Shown piece by piece: positions 23,379-35,900 of a DNA stretch of 64,000 nucleotides. Every line of letters begins with the position of its first letter. Within the stretch, counting starts at the first letter, position 1. A program made the translations under genes and the position numbers. The DNA is from Aporrectodea caliginosa (lineage: Eukaryota; Annelida; Clitellata; Crassiclitellata; Lumbricidae): positions 1,418,893 through 1,482,892 of the forward strand of contig JACEVL010000157.1 in assembly GCA_020284085.1 (NCBI GenBank), given 5' to 3'. The notes beneath the pieces were generated by a model. That model saw only the letters and a program-made list of their open reading frames with translations, was not told the DNA's origin and ran no database searches.

Positions 23379-25191
23379 GTGAGAAGTTTCTTCAATAGAT
23401 TGCTAATTTTCTTAATGGAGTAACTGACATATTGTAAAGAAGTAGACCTGTGTACCATATCTATAAGTTTCAACTTTTACTTGGTGCCTTTAAAACAGGC
23501 TATAAGCATATAAATTTCCCAGGGAAGGGGTTAAGGACCTCTGAACACTGCTGTGTGTCGGTAAAAGTTGCCTATCCATGGAGTATTTGGATCTGGTTTA
23601 TTGTTGAGAGTTTTGTGCAATGCTTTTTGTTCAGCTTTGGGCTATGAATGCCACCTCTTGCCAAAACTTGAAAACTCGGTTCTTTTTCCAGGCTGGTCTC
23701 TGAGCACTAATGAGTTAGTATTTGCAAATGACAGATGATTGCAGATACCATGTCAAGATTAAGAGAAGAATAGCAATGGGAAATGGAATATTCTGGAGGA
23801 GAGGAGAGCTTCTGAGAGGAAGACTGAATCTCGATGTAAAAGAAAGAATGGTTATGAACCTCATATGGAGCATAACAGTATATGGACTATTGGAAAGGCA
23901 GAAATGGAGAAGCTCAAGGCATTTGAAATATGGCTATGGAGAAGACTGGCCAAGCTCAGCTGGAGGAATTATAAAACCAACAATGTGTTGCAACTGGTGC
24001 AAGAGAAGTGATCAATACAGTGGTCAATACAATAAAGAGGAGACAAATGAACTGGAATGGCCACACGCCACGCTGAGTGGAAATTCGTTCCTCAGGACAG
24101 TACTCGAAGGAAGAATTGAAAGGAAGAATTTCCAAGGAAGACCTGTGGATCTAGTTTTAGTACTTTGTGTGTGGGAGACAGGGTTATATAATTTCAGCTC
24201 ACGTGCATTCTGTACATTGTTTATCAAATAACAGGAACTGTTATTGTGTCATGGCATTTCCGGCTTAAATTGTTGTTCACACTCTATCCTGTTGAGATGA
24301 TTCAAAATGTTAAACCACAGCTCTTCTGTCTCAAATGATTCTGAGTTTGCTTATCTGATATTGAAATGTTAGGCAAATAATTTGTTAATGCATTATAAAA
24401 ATTCATTTTCAGTGCACTAGCTTGCAAAACGAATCTCAGTCTTATTTATTTAATTGAGACTCAAAGAAAACTTTGAATTTTCCGTGAAATTAAGCAAATT
24501 AACATTATGGCTGAATAATTCATACCAGTTTAAAATTGAAGTAAAGCAAAGGGAATTGCTCATCTTTAAACGCAGGTCTTCATGAAAATTCATTGTATGT
24601 AAGTAGGTAATAAGTATATTCTTTAATGAGAAGCATTAGCAAATGCACAGGACTGTACATAGCAGGCTTAATATATTCAAACAAACAAAATTTATATATA
24701 CAAACCAAGAATTGAATGAGAGAAGTTTTGTATATCAAGGCAAACATAGCAGAGGAAGAGTTATGGTGAGTGGTAAGGGGGGAAATGTAGAGCTGAGATA
24801 GCCAGATCTATGGAAACTTTGTTTATTTGTATAGCATCCTGGCAAGAAGCATTTCTGGGTCAGGTTTTCAAACCTGGGGAGCTCACGGTTATGGGACTGG
24901 GGCTGCAGGGAGTAGCAAGTTTGCTTGATCGACAGTAACAATTTATGCAATGCATGACAAGGATTGTGCAGGATACAGGCAAAGACTGTATAGACTACTG
25001 TTGATAATGTTAGTCCAAACATTTTCAATTGCTGCTGCAAGAGCTTTGGTCAAGTGGATGAAATTGAGAGTTACAAAGAAACACTGTTTTACTTTATATT
25101 TCTAAAGTTTAAAGTTTCATCTAATTTAATTAATCTACTGTCTTCTCATAATGCAGCTACTGAGCATTGTCAATTTTAATTGTTTGTCTAG
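23379..25191 (+). other. 4E-BP intron 2
   Basis: Bounded by GTGAGA and a pyrimidine-rich GTTTGTCTAG. It contains a LINE reverse-transcriptase fossil at 23715-24170. Elsewhere I see nothing coding. Confidence 0.75.
23715..24170 (+). pseudogene. Non-LTR retrotransposon reverse-transcriptase C-terminal fossil
   Basis: The frame reads K-I-K-R-R-I-A-M, L-L-R-G-R-L-N-L-D-V-K-E-R-M-V, then W-S-I-T-V-Y-G, and later a segment ending in S-F-L-R-T-V-L-E-G-R-I-E-R-K. This is the familiar order at the end of RTE/craniofacial-development-protein-2-like LINE reverse transcriptases. Parts between these motifs have shifted frame, so the copy is dead. Confidence 0.65.
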
Positions 25192-25229
25192 GTTCGCCAG
25201 ACGAGCCACAGTTCGACATGGATCTATGA
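25192..25229 (+). CDS. EIF4EBP: eIF4E-binding protein, exon 3 (TOS motif)
   Basis: A very small terminal coding exon after GTCTAG. G|GT completes a Gly codon, then S-P-D-E-P-Q-F-D-M-D-L and TGA at 25227-25229. F-D-M-D-L is a TOS (TOR signalling) motif, the C-terminal Raptor docking site (FEMDI in vertebrate 4E-BP1). The phase fits exon 2 exactly, and the total protein is 113 aa, close to the usual 115-120. The exon is too short to stand out as an open frame, so automatic annotation could miss it. Confidence 0.9.
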
Positions 25230-27152
25230 GCTGAATCGAGTCGTTAGTTTTGTCTGCCTGGCAAAACGTCAACCACATTTAATTGTTTGTTGAAAAATTT
25301 ATGAACAGTTACTTTCGAAGAAGTCTTGCTTTCGTCATTCATTGACCACGCTTGTAAAGGGTGGTTTCAGCACTTGCAAGGTGCCAAACAACAGTGGTTG
25401 TTAACAGTGGGTTTCTTTTAATTTCTTGTCCAACTTGGATGAACAATTGCTAATCTGGTGTAGGTGTTTTACTGATTTGAGAGTTTTTGGCATTTACTTA
25501 CATCAGCTGTTGTCAGGACTGTATCCTACAAGACTGTTTTAAGATATCACCGTGTTCTGTTGTTTCTGTGGTATGCTTTTACAAATATTTTGAAATGTTT
25601 TCAGTAATTGTTAGACCAGGACAATCTGGGTGATTCACTTCTGAGGTAGCTGCCTTCAGACAGAAGCCAGATCAGATCACAAATGCATAAAAGTGATATC
25701 TTGCAGATTATGATAATTGAGCTTACCAGTATTCATATTCAAATAGACTAGAAATTTGTGCATTGCAGGTGAAGAATCCCTAAACGCACAATTGTATTGG
25801 CTTGAGACTCGGTCTCAATCTAGACAGGTTTTGATGTCTTAGTCTTGTTCTTGTCTTGGAAATGTATTGTCTTGTTCTCAATCTTGGCTTCCTGTAGAAG
25901 GCCACACTGACAGAGCAATCATTTCACTTAGTACAGAACTTGTTGACGTTGTTAAATCTTGTCTAGACTTTCTGCTAGTACCGGTAATACATTTTTCTGC
26001 TTGGCAAATCCAGCTGAACACTTGTTTGCCTCTTGCACATTGCTTGTGCTTCCTTCATATTTTCTTGTCACAGTGCCTACACATGTTATACTCTTTGGGA
26101 ACAGCCACCATTGACTCATAAATAAGGTCCTGAATTTGATCTATTTAACAAATTTGAATCCTCGTTTCTTTTAGAAAACTTTTTCCTTGACAGCATTTCA
26201 TATTCCACTCAGGACATGTTTGATGGTTTGCTACAAGACCATTATTGCACAGCTTACGATTGCAAATCCAAATAGATCTTGTTGAAATAATTGAATTCCT
26301 ATAAAGATTGCACCGGAAACACCAGTGAAGTTTATTTAATATTCACAATAAAAGTAAGGAAAAAGCAGCAAGTTACTAAAAAGACAAAAAGTAAGAAAGA
26401 CCAAATTCACAGTGTAAAATATTTGAGAACTTCAAGGACCGTCACAGGCCAGCAATGGCAGACATGTGTCTGATGCCCTGATTTACGTAATGTGATGCAC
26501 TTTTATACTCTCAAACTTTGCTATACTCGAAAAAACCATGTAAATTTCGCTCCACAGTAAGCCAAGCTGAAAGCACCATGTTTTAGCAAAGCAGTTTAAA
26601 AATTCTCAACCGAAGTCCAAAGTCTCTCAGCCAATGTTGCCATCTGAATTGGAAACTGCTTGCTGTTTTGAGCTGCATATCTATGCTCTGACTTGTTAAA
26701 TAACCAACAACAAAAATCTAGTTTATACTTTATATATTCTTCAACTAACACTGAAGAACCTTAACTACATGTAGTTAAATGTACATGTACATTACCTGTC
26801 TGACATTCAGTGCATTTGGTGACCAAGCACAGCTTTGCTATGCTGCCAAACAAGCATTTGGTAACAAGGCATTTTTGTACTTTTTAGCTCACTCACATTA
26901 TAGGAAACAGAATAAAGCACTTTTTGAACCTGCAAGTAACTATCTTGAACAAACACTTGTAACTATTTGTGAATTTTTACATTGCTGCCAAATTTTGAGG
27001 TCCAGGTGCTCTCCCTTTGCCCTTTTGGCCAGCTGCTTTAAAACAAATTCATTCTCAACTTGAGTTTGGAAACCAAGATGTGTTAAGGACTTTAATGGCA
27101 CCACTAACCCAGAAGCACACACCAATTACTATATGACGCAAAATGAACATCA

Positions 27153-27262
27153 TTCTGAGTAAGTCATTAACAATGTAAACATGGCTGACAAGTTTGTTTT
27201 GGAGTAGTTCTGAGTAAGTCATTAATAAAGTAAACATGGCTGACGAGTTTGTTTTGGAGTGA
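27153..27262. repeat. Tandem duplication, 55-bp unit x2
   Basis: TTCTGAGTAAGTCATTAA and the following bases through AAACATGGCTGAC and GTTTGTTTTGGAGT are repeated with a 55-base period and a few substitutions. Confidence 0.9.
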
Positions 27263-27980
27263 TTTGAAGATGGGCAACACTTTAACATTTCACAAAATAT
27301 GATCGTACAGTTATGCAACAAATCAGTTCAACCAAACAGCAGTTTAAATTCTAAACAGCATTCTGTATTGTTAATACTTTAATGATGAGCTGTGTCGGTT
27401 CCCAGTCTCTTTTAGCACACTTTCATTGTTCAAGTATTAATGCATTCTAAATAAAGGTGCAAAACCAAAAAACCAGAAATAACTATACAGATTAGTGTTG
27501 GAAACAACATAGTTCAGTACCTGGTTGACCATTTCTTCCAAGTCTTGTTTGGAATTTCCTCTTTTTTACGTTCAGTGTTAGCCATTGAGGTTGTTGGTGA
27601 AAAATGACCTTTTGACCCTTCCCTTACTTTGCCTGCATGCTTTTAAGACCATCCCCTTTCTCAGATGTCCACACTCTGACTACTGAAGCTTGGTCACCAG
27701 TATCATGTACACAAGGCTTAGCCAGCTCCCAGCAGAAGCCAATAATGATCCAACTGTTATTGTATGACTGAATTGATGTTTGAAGCTGTACTTGATAACT
27801 TGTGTCCAAATTTAGATGCAGATATTGATTGGGCTTAATCCCTCTTCCCCTTTTGGGGAGTAATTAATGGATGACCCCTACATGTAGGCCATTCCCAACA
27901 TAGTTCAGTCTTGTGCAAGTATCCCGTACTACTATGGCTATGATACCATGTTTTCATTCCCTTGGCAGATGAACCCTACT

Positions 27981-28063
27981 CGGGTGGCGCCAGTCAAAAG
28001 CCTAATAAAGGAGGAGGATGCTAATCATCTTTGTTATGATGCAGCATCAGTAAACAGTAACCA
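27981..28063 (+). mobile_element. LINE-derived fragment
   Basis: GGCGCCAGTCAAAAGCC, TAATAAAGGAGGAGGATG and CATCTTTGTTATGATGCAGC follow the same order as the minus-strand fragment at 18769-18870. No intact frame of a known LINE domain is left. Confidence 0.4.
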
Positions 28064-29878
28064 CCTTTTTGGAATAAAACAGATATCTAGACGTTTTAGA
28101 AGAAAAACACAGCTTGATCACTGCACAAACTCCAAAATTTTGCATGAGAATTCAGAATTTAGTAAATATTTGGGACAACTCTTAATAAAGATTGTCTTCA
28201 CAAATGCACAGTGCAGTTTATCAAGTGCTTTACAAAGCAAAAGGGACTATTACTGCATAGAAAAATGCCATGCCGGATGCTTCTGGAATAAAACAATTAC
28301 CCACCAAACCCATGATTCAAAGAATCCCACATTGCTTTGTTACAACTGGCACCAGTCAGTATCACATGCCTGGTAATCACTGCTCATAGTCAAAATCCAA
28401 AGCAAGACATGTAGCTTCACCAAAAATTCTCATGTCCCTTTTTGACAGTTTCAGAGCTGATAAATATGACACTAGAAGTGATTTAAAACGAATTTACAGG
28501 TAGATAAGATGCTCTTTTTCACCTGCTCAAATTGATGCAGTTGTGAAATTTGTCATTTTTCAGAGCTATGACCTATTGGCTCCCACTGCAGCTAAGCATT
28601 TGGTAGCACAGATCTCAAGCTTCACACTACAATACATCAAACATTTGGCGCCATCATACTTTGCAGCATATTTCTTGCCATATAATCGTAATTTCCAAAT
28701 TTCTAAAGCACTGTTAACCGCCAACACCAGGCACTGGCTTATTCACAAGCTCTGGGTACATTTGAAAACAAGAGTAGAAGGCTTTAAGAACATTCAGGGA
28801 AATACATTCAGTGCAATCACTACAAATATTTTTTCAGGACATGACTTGTCAACCATGTGTCAGTAGCTGTACTGAAATCAAGTTATAGCCGATATAATTT
28901 ATTTCAGTGACGTCATTCAGACAAATAGCCACCCATTTCATTGTCTCCATTCGGAGGAAAAAGCATTCATGTCACGAGTTGTTTTGCAGCTGTTCCATTC
29001 TGCTTCTGTGGCAACCATACATCAAATCTAAGTGCACACCTGAGAAACAGCAAACGTCACATTCGGAAATAATAGCCTGCCCAGGTGTCAAATCAATGCC
29101 GGAATCTAGGATGTAATAACAAATTGTGGTCGTGGGTTTATTGGCAGTTGAGTGCACTAAACTAAAGTTGCCCCTCCCCCTGTCAAAATCATTTGAAGAC
29201 ATTCAAGTCAGTTGTCATTCAAGTAAACACTATGTCCATTCATCAACGCTACACAAGAGTGACAACACTGCAGTACTCTCTGTTGTTCAAAATATTTGTA
29301 GTATTGCAGTGTATGCAATTCCCCAAATGCTCTTAAACCCTATACCAGAAGTTTTTGTACTTCATGTCATACACTCGACACAGCTAGAATTCAAGCACTT
29401 GATTATTGGTTTTTGAAGCAGCACTATGATTATAATAAAAGAAATAAAACACTTTTAAGATTGCACTAGCGATTTTAATTAAGATTTATAATACAATATT
29501 TTCTGTATCTCTACATGTTCAAAATCACTGGTACGGTTTTCAAGCACATGTGGAATCATGATGAAACTAGTAACTGAAAAGCAAACCATAAGAGCAGCAG
29601 CTTTCAATCAGAAGGTCTGCAGTAAACCGCACGTTACTGGAAAACATCATCAATGTCAAACTACATGTAATAATAATAGTAGTCTCGAATAATTTTCAAT
29701 CTCCCAGTACAGAATTAAAGCACTACTACAGGATAAAAAACTACTATGCAAACGGCCGAGTTGTCTAGTTGTACGACAATAAGAACAACAATACACAATT
29801 AATTGAAGTCTATGAGATTACACCAGCTATCAATCACATGCACAAAAATGGATGTTTGTGGCAAGGATTTTCTCCAGG

Positions 29879-29975
29879 TTATTCGAATGCCTCTTTAAGG
29901 AGACGTGAATGTTCCATGATGTGTGTGTGTTTGCTTCCAGTTGCAGTCGATGCCGAAACATGGCGTCCAACATAA
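29879..29975 (-). CDS. OGDH: OGDH terminal coding exon
   Basis: After TGTGTTTGCAG the frame reads [15 protein letters not shown], then [10 protein letters not shown] and TAA (29881-29879). This equals the W-Y-A-G-R...A-P-A-T-G C-terminus of animal OGDH. The previous exon would appear to stop at an in-frame TGA, but its phase-2 donor GC|GTGAGC at 30605 lies just before that stop and joins here exactly. Confidence 0.9.
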
Positions 29976-32900
29976 CTGCAAACACAATCAGAACACAAGT
30001 AGATATACAGGGTGGCTAAAAAAATTCCCACCGGACAAAATGCAATTTCTCCGCAACCAATTAAGATTTTTCTACCAAAATTTGAGGATTTACAGGGGAC
30101 AGATTTTTCAGCAATACCTGAAATTTTCACTGAAAAATGTGCATTGCTTTATAAATTACAGCTGTTTAAATGTTTCGTATTTTCAAAATTACGAAGAAAA
30201 ATGGACAGTCACTTGTAATTTTCAATGTTAAATAACATCCCCTTTTGTATCTCAAATCATCTATGAAGTGTCCACCCCTCCTCCCAGCTTTCACACAAGC
30301 TCGAAGTCTTTTTGTGAAGCTCAGTATGGCCTTGTTGATTGAGCCCTGCAGCAGTAAAAATTATTCAAACGCATTTGAATAGTTTACTGCAGGAACATAA
30401 CACAAGAATAAACATCAAATCACTTCCTGATTCAATCCCAATTACTCTTTTCCTTTTTGCAGCACCCCATTTGAAGCAAATTACAATAGCATAGATTAGA
30501 GTAATGTACTTGAAATTACATGTACATGTATATTGCCAATTTATTTATTCATTACTTCATTCCATAAATTTATATAGCGCCCCTTTATGGACATGAACAG
30601 CTCACGCGACATGTCTTCCTGATCCCTCTTTCTTGAGGACCGTTTCGAATTGAGGCTTAACGTATGTCCAGGCTCCCATGTTCTTGTGCTCCTCTTGAAC
30701 CCAGGCAAGCTTGGCTCGTGGATATTTGGCTATCTCTTGCTTCACAAGATCCATAGGGAACGGACAAATCTGTAGTCAGACAATGATAGACCGTCGAATA
30801 GAAAACACAAATAGAACAAGTCAATTGCCTCTTGTGGTGTTGTTTATGGAGGAATACCTCTGTTAATTATGATACAAATTTCAACAACCAGCTAATTATT
30901 GTAATAAAGACAATGACTTGTATTCATGCTTAATACCAAAATAAACAGACACTCACATACCAAATTCAAAAGGCATTCACATATCAAAAGCTAGCTGCAT
31001 ATTGACTGTGTTCAAAAGGCAAAGCTTATCTGGAAACATAGCACAGTTCCAGTAAAAATACTGTTTTGTTCAGTCTGATATCTTTGTTGACTTTGTTCGA
31101 TAACTGTTGTATGCTCAGATGACTACCATGACCAAGTTGACTTCACAAAGCGTTTTACAAATCTGCTTGATCAATGAAAGTAACACTAATGGTATAAGAA
31201 GCGCCTGCAAAAGGTACTCAGAGGGTGAGACAAAACGTTAAGCTAAATTACATTTAGCATCACAATACAAGTTTAAGTTCGATGTTAGACAGGACTCGTG
31301 AAAGGATGTTCATTTCTGTACCTGTTCAACACGTGCTATGGCAACATCCTTGACACGATCCTTCTGTAATCTGTCTTTTGCTAGTTCATAGTACACCTTG
31401 CCAGTACAAAAGAGTACTTTCTTTACATTTTCTGCATTTTCTTCTGCAGGCCCAATCTCTGGGATTAGCCTACGAAAACTGGTGCCCTCCACCATTTCGT
31501 CAAAGCTGGATTTTGCATCTGGATGTCGCAGCAGACTTTTTGGTGTCATGACTATTAACTGAAATAATGCACAAGAACAAGAAAATGACTTTCATGTTTT
31601 TCCAACAACTTTTCATTGATTTCCCAAAGTAAAAACACTAAAAACCAAAACGACTAAGTGCTTGTTTAACCCTTTTCCACCGTTTTCTGAAGTCATGTCA
31701 TTTAACAAATCTCGCATTTTGTAGTTTACCCACGTCTCTGCATGACTAGAACAAAGCACACCACACGAACACAAACAGGCGCTCACCCACAAAGGTACAA
31801 AGAGCATATGACATATACTTGCACTGTCTACATATTATACCATTACTTTATCATATGCTGGTCACATGACTTATTTGCATTGTTGTAAAAGTTCTATGGG
31901 CATAAGCTGCACACTAGCAATTCAGTGTTATTGTTTCAATGTGCTGCATTGGTTAAAAAACAACACACATGAATAGTTGAAACTACTGAAGCTCTAATTA
32001 ATGTTATTCTTCTCTGTATGCAGTCGTAAGTATTGCTTTCGTTGCCAAATGCTTGCATTTGTATAAGCAATGCTGAATCCATTTTTAATGCAAACACAGA
32101 CATATGAAAACTTAAATTTTACATACATCTGTATTTGATAGCTATTTTGATATCAAACAATAACTGAGATATCCAGTAATTTTTTTCTCACAAGCAAAAT
32201 GGTTAGAAACTTTGTTTATTGCCATAAAAATATTGAACAGAGTAATTTAGCCAGAATCTACTCAGTTAAACTTACTGGCTTCCTGAATGATAAGCAAATC
32301 TGTCGGCGTAGGACATGGAAGAAGTTGGCTGGTGTCGAGCAGTTGACCACAAACCAGTTTGTTTCATGAAGCTGCTGAATTTCAAATTTTTCATTCTCTG
32401 GCTGACAACGAGAAGCAAAAATTGAGGTTAGCAGAAACTTCACCAGACTGAACTACTTGAATTCATTGCAATCAAAAATATTCTCTCATTTTAATTGACT
32501 TCTCAATAACAGCAGCTAAATTTACTCTGCCACTTCAAAGTTTTTTGTTAATTGGTTTGCAAATACAGTCTGGTTCGCACATTGGGCTCATTTACTGTGA
32601 CCTAAAATGCTGTCAACTTTATAGTTTTGAACTAAAATCCATTTTGTCAACCACAGTTAGTAACGAAGAAAGGGAAGTCTCAGCATGAAGTCTTTTCTTC
32701 ATGAACAATGCAATTTACAGATCTGCAAGATTCTTTAGGAGTTTCATCTTACAAAGACCATCAATAAAAGTTCAGGACAGCAAGTTAATTTCTTGTCATA
32801 CAGTTCAAGAAAACTTAAATCATAAATTTACACAAACCGGAAAATAGTCCGGATCACCATTGCTCATCTGCAGATATCTCTCCAGTCTGGCACTTGAATG

Positions 32901-35900
32901 CTCTGGCCCCTACATGCCACAAAAAGAACAGAGTTACATACTGAAAAGTAAATATAATCAGTACAACAAAAGAACAGTTATAGTGCATGCAAGTTAAGTG
33001 AAGGAGTTAACATTTTCAACATTGACCTAGTCATCACAGCCAGATATAGAAAATCTTAGATGAAATTGAACACTGAGTAAGAGCTTCCAGTGAGATGGCA
33101 CATACCATTCCCTCATATCCATGTGGGAGAAGGACAACAATGCCGCTCTGTCGAATCCACTTGGCTTGGCCACTGCTGATGAACTGGTCAAAGATGCACT
33201 GTGCATTGTTGGCAAAGTCACCAAACTGCGCCTCCCAGATAACAAGTGCATTCGGATTGCTCATCGAGTAACCCAACTCAAAACCTGTATAACAACAAAA
33301 CATAACGGTTGCTTGTTCTTGCTCAATGCCCAACTGTTTGTTTAGATTCAACTACAGAACATACTTTATGGCAACCTTACTGAAAACTGCTAAACAGTCA
33401 CAAGTTGACGATCACGTGTCTTTGACAGTTTCTTGACATATTCATTACAAATGTTCAGATACTACATACAGACAAGAATACAAACAGATGATCATAAAGA
33501 AATAGCAATAAAGCAGCCAAATGGAAAGTATAAGGTACAGAAACATGTTTATAGGCCATTGAATCAAAAACTGGCCCAGTTACGATAATGACATTATCTT
33601 ACTGGGCCAAATGTGGAAAATTACGCTGTCAGCGAGAAACATAATAAGCAAACAAAACACAACAGGAAGCTAGTCATTATGACTCCTACTAAACAATTGT
33701 CCTAAATCAGACCAGAGCTCAAGCTGCTATACAATACTGTGACATTTTTCCAAATGAAGCACATAAGATCACATCAAAACAAACCTTGACAGACATTTGG
33801 TGCATTGTTAAAGCAGTGCTCTATATAAATTCAGCTGTTAACAAAGTTGAACAGAAGAGCGACATGTAGGTCAGAAAACAAATCCTTCCTGCTGCTCCAC
33901 CGAAAGCCTGAAGAAAACCACACTGTACTTACACAACAACAACAACCAAATCTCTGCCATTATTATTAAACAGCCCACGATACATTAATTTTCACCTTAA
34001 CACAGGACAACAGGATATGATAAACAACATTACCTAGCACACCAAATTCAGAGAGCGAGCTGTTACAGACGACGTATTCTGCCTGGTTAGAGCTGATATG
34101 GTTGAGTGGTGTGTAGGTCACTTGGTCACGGTTCTGGTCATGGAGCACATGATGGCGATGACTGAAGGTGCCACGCTCAACGTCCTGTCCGGAAAGGCGA
34201 ACGTGAATTCCTTCCTTAAGCAGTGATCCAAAAGCCATCGCTTCTCCAATTGCCCAGTCAGCCTCTCGTTTCTCAACCATGTCAGCTCGTGCCTTCAGTA
34301 TACGCTTGATACCTGCAAACAACAACCGAAATTGGTCAGGCTTTAATTAGTAGTGGTACAGTATGGGTTTTTCATTGTGTTATACAATACAGCCAATTTC
34401 TCAGCATTGCCAAAGACACCCAACTTTAAAAAACTTATGGCCTACGAACAGATTTCTGCATAAAATGCTTCTGACTAATAATATAATGAATGATACAATC
34501 AATGACTGTCAACAATCCTATCAGTCAAATGTCACTTTCAATGACATAAATATTTATGCCTAAACTTGTCTTCATATTTATTTGCTGGTCCAACTAAAAT
34601 CCAAAGTAAGACCCCTTCACGAGTGTGAAGAACACAATCATCAAATAAAATACAGCCCGTAAAACAAAGTTTTTTACTATATCCATCTAGTATCCTATAA
34701 TGCGCCTTATGAAGCAGTTACCTCTACAAATATATAGTCCGCTGCTCATTTTATGTCATAGCGTGCGTTTAATCATCGCGCCCGTTTTTGTTGCGGCCAA
34801 TGGCAACGCTGCGTATCGGAAAAGTTGAGTCCCCGATTCGAAAAGTTTAGTCCCCGATTCTATAAGCTTGCCTTTTTGGGGAGCTGAAATTTTATAGAAT
34901 GAAGTGTCTGCGAGGGCGAGTCTATCTGCCAAGTTTCAGGACAATTGAATGATTGTAAGTGATCGAATTAGTCGTCGCAAGATTTGACTTTTTAGCCTGT
35001 GGCTCAAACATTCAAGATTTCCGTAAGTTAAACTAGATGGATAATAAAATACAGCCCGTAAAACAAAGTTTTTTACTATATCCATCTAGTATCCTATAAC
35101 GTGTACTCTGAAAATAGTCCACGTTCATTTTACGTCATAGCGTGCGTTTAATCAGGCAGCGCGCCTGTTTTGTTGCGGCCAATGGCAACGCTGCGTATCG
35201 GAAAAGTTGAGTCCCCGATTCGAAAAGTTTAGTCCCCGATTCTATAAGCTTGCCTTTTTTGGGAGCTGAAATTTTATAGAATGAAGTGTCTGCGAGGGCG
35301 AGTCTATCTGCAAAGTTTCATGAGGATTGAATGATTGTAAGTGATCGAATTAGTCGTCGCAAGATTTGACTTTTAGCCTGTGGCTCAAACATTCAAGATT
35401 TCCGTAAGTTAAACTAGATGGATAAAAAGCAGCCATTTTACTACGTAAAACCACAGTCCAACTCTACCTGAGTGAGGAACAAATTCACCACCAGGGTCAG
35501 AACTGATCACTGTTGCAATTAGCTGAATCGATTCCTCTGAGATACCAGTGGTAGGCAGAGCCATTGGATCACGGTTGTCAAAAAATCCTGCCCAGGGGGA
35601 GTCCAACCACAGACGATTGTGAAGAGCTGTCTCCTTGCGAGCACCCATATATGCATCCTCAAGAATTTGATCATATTTGGCAACTTCAGTCTACACAAAA
35701 ATTAATTTTCAGTTAAAAATCAAACTCTTACATATACGGTATATAATATCAAGTATGTTTGGTGTTTTGGGGCGACTAGATCGAGTTCTACGCTCGGCTG
35801 CTCGGCTTATTGGACGGCTTCCTAAGTACTCTCCTGTCTCTGCATACATGCGTGATGTGTTGCATTGGCTGCCTGTGTCTCAGCGCATCTCATATCGCAT

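Larger units (their letters stand above)
25230..29878. other. Convergent intergenic region and 3' UTRs (4E-BP / OGDH)
   Basis: The two genes converge here. AATAAA words on the plus strand (e.g. 26347) could serve 4E-BP and TTTATT words the minus-strand OGDH, but none can be assigned firmly. A LINE-like fragment (27981) and a 55-bp tandem duplication (27153) are present. The open frames at 27948-28376, 28543-28866 and 29126-29416 have no motif I recognise. Confidence 0.5.

Noticed and set aside
27948..29416. Three plus-strand open frames of 96-142 codons
   Set aside because: They lack recognisable domains, and one overlaps a decayed LINE fragment also seen at 18769-18870. They are kept as intergenic.
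30595..30606. In-frame TGA as the end of OGDH
   Set aside because: A consensus donor (GTGAGC) lies just before it. The phase-matched exon at 29879-29975 supplies the conserved C-terminus.
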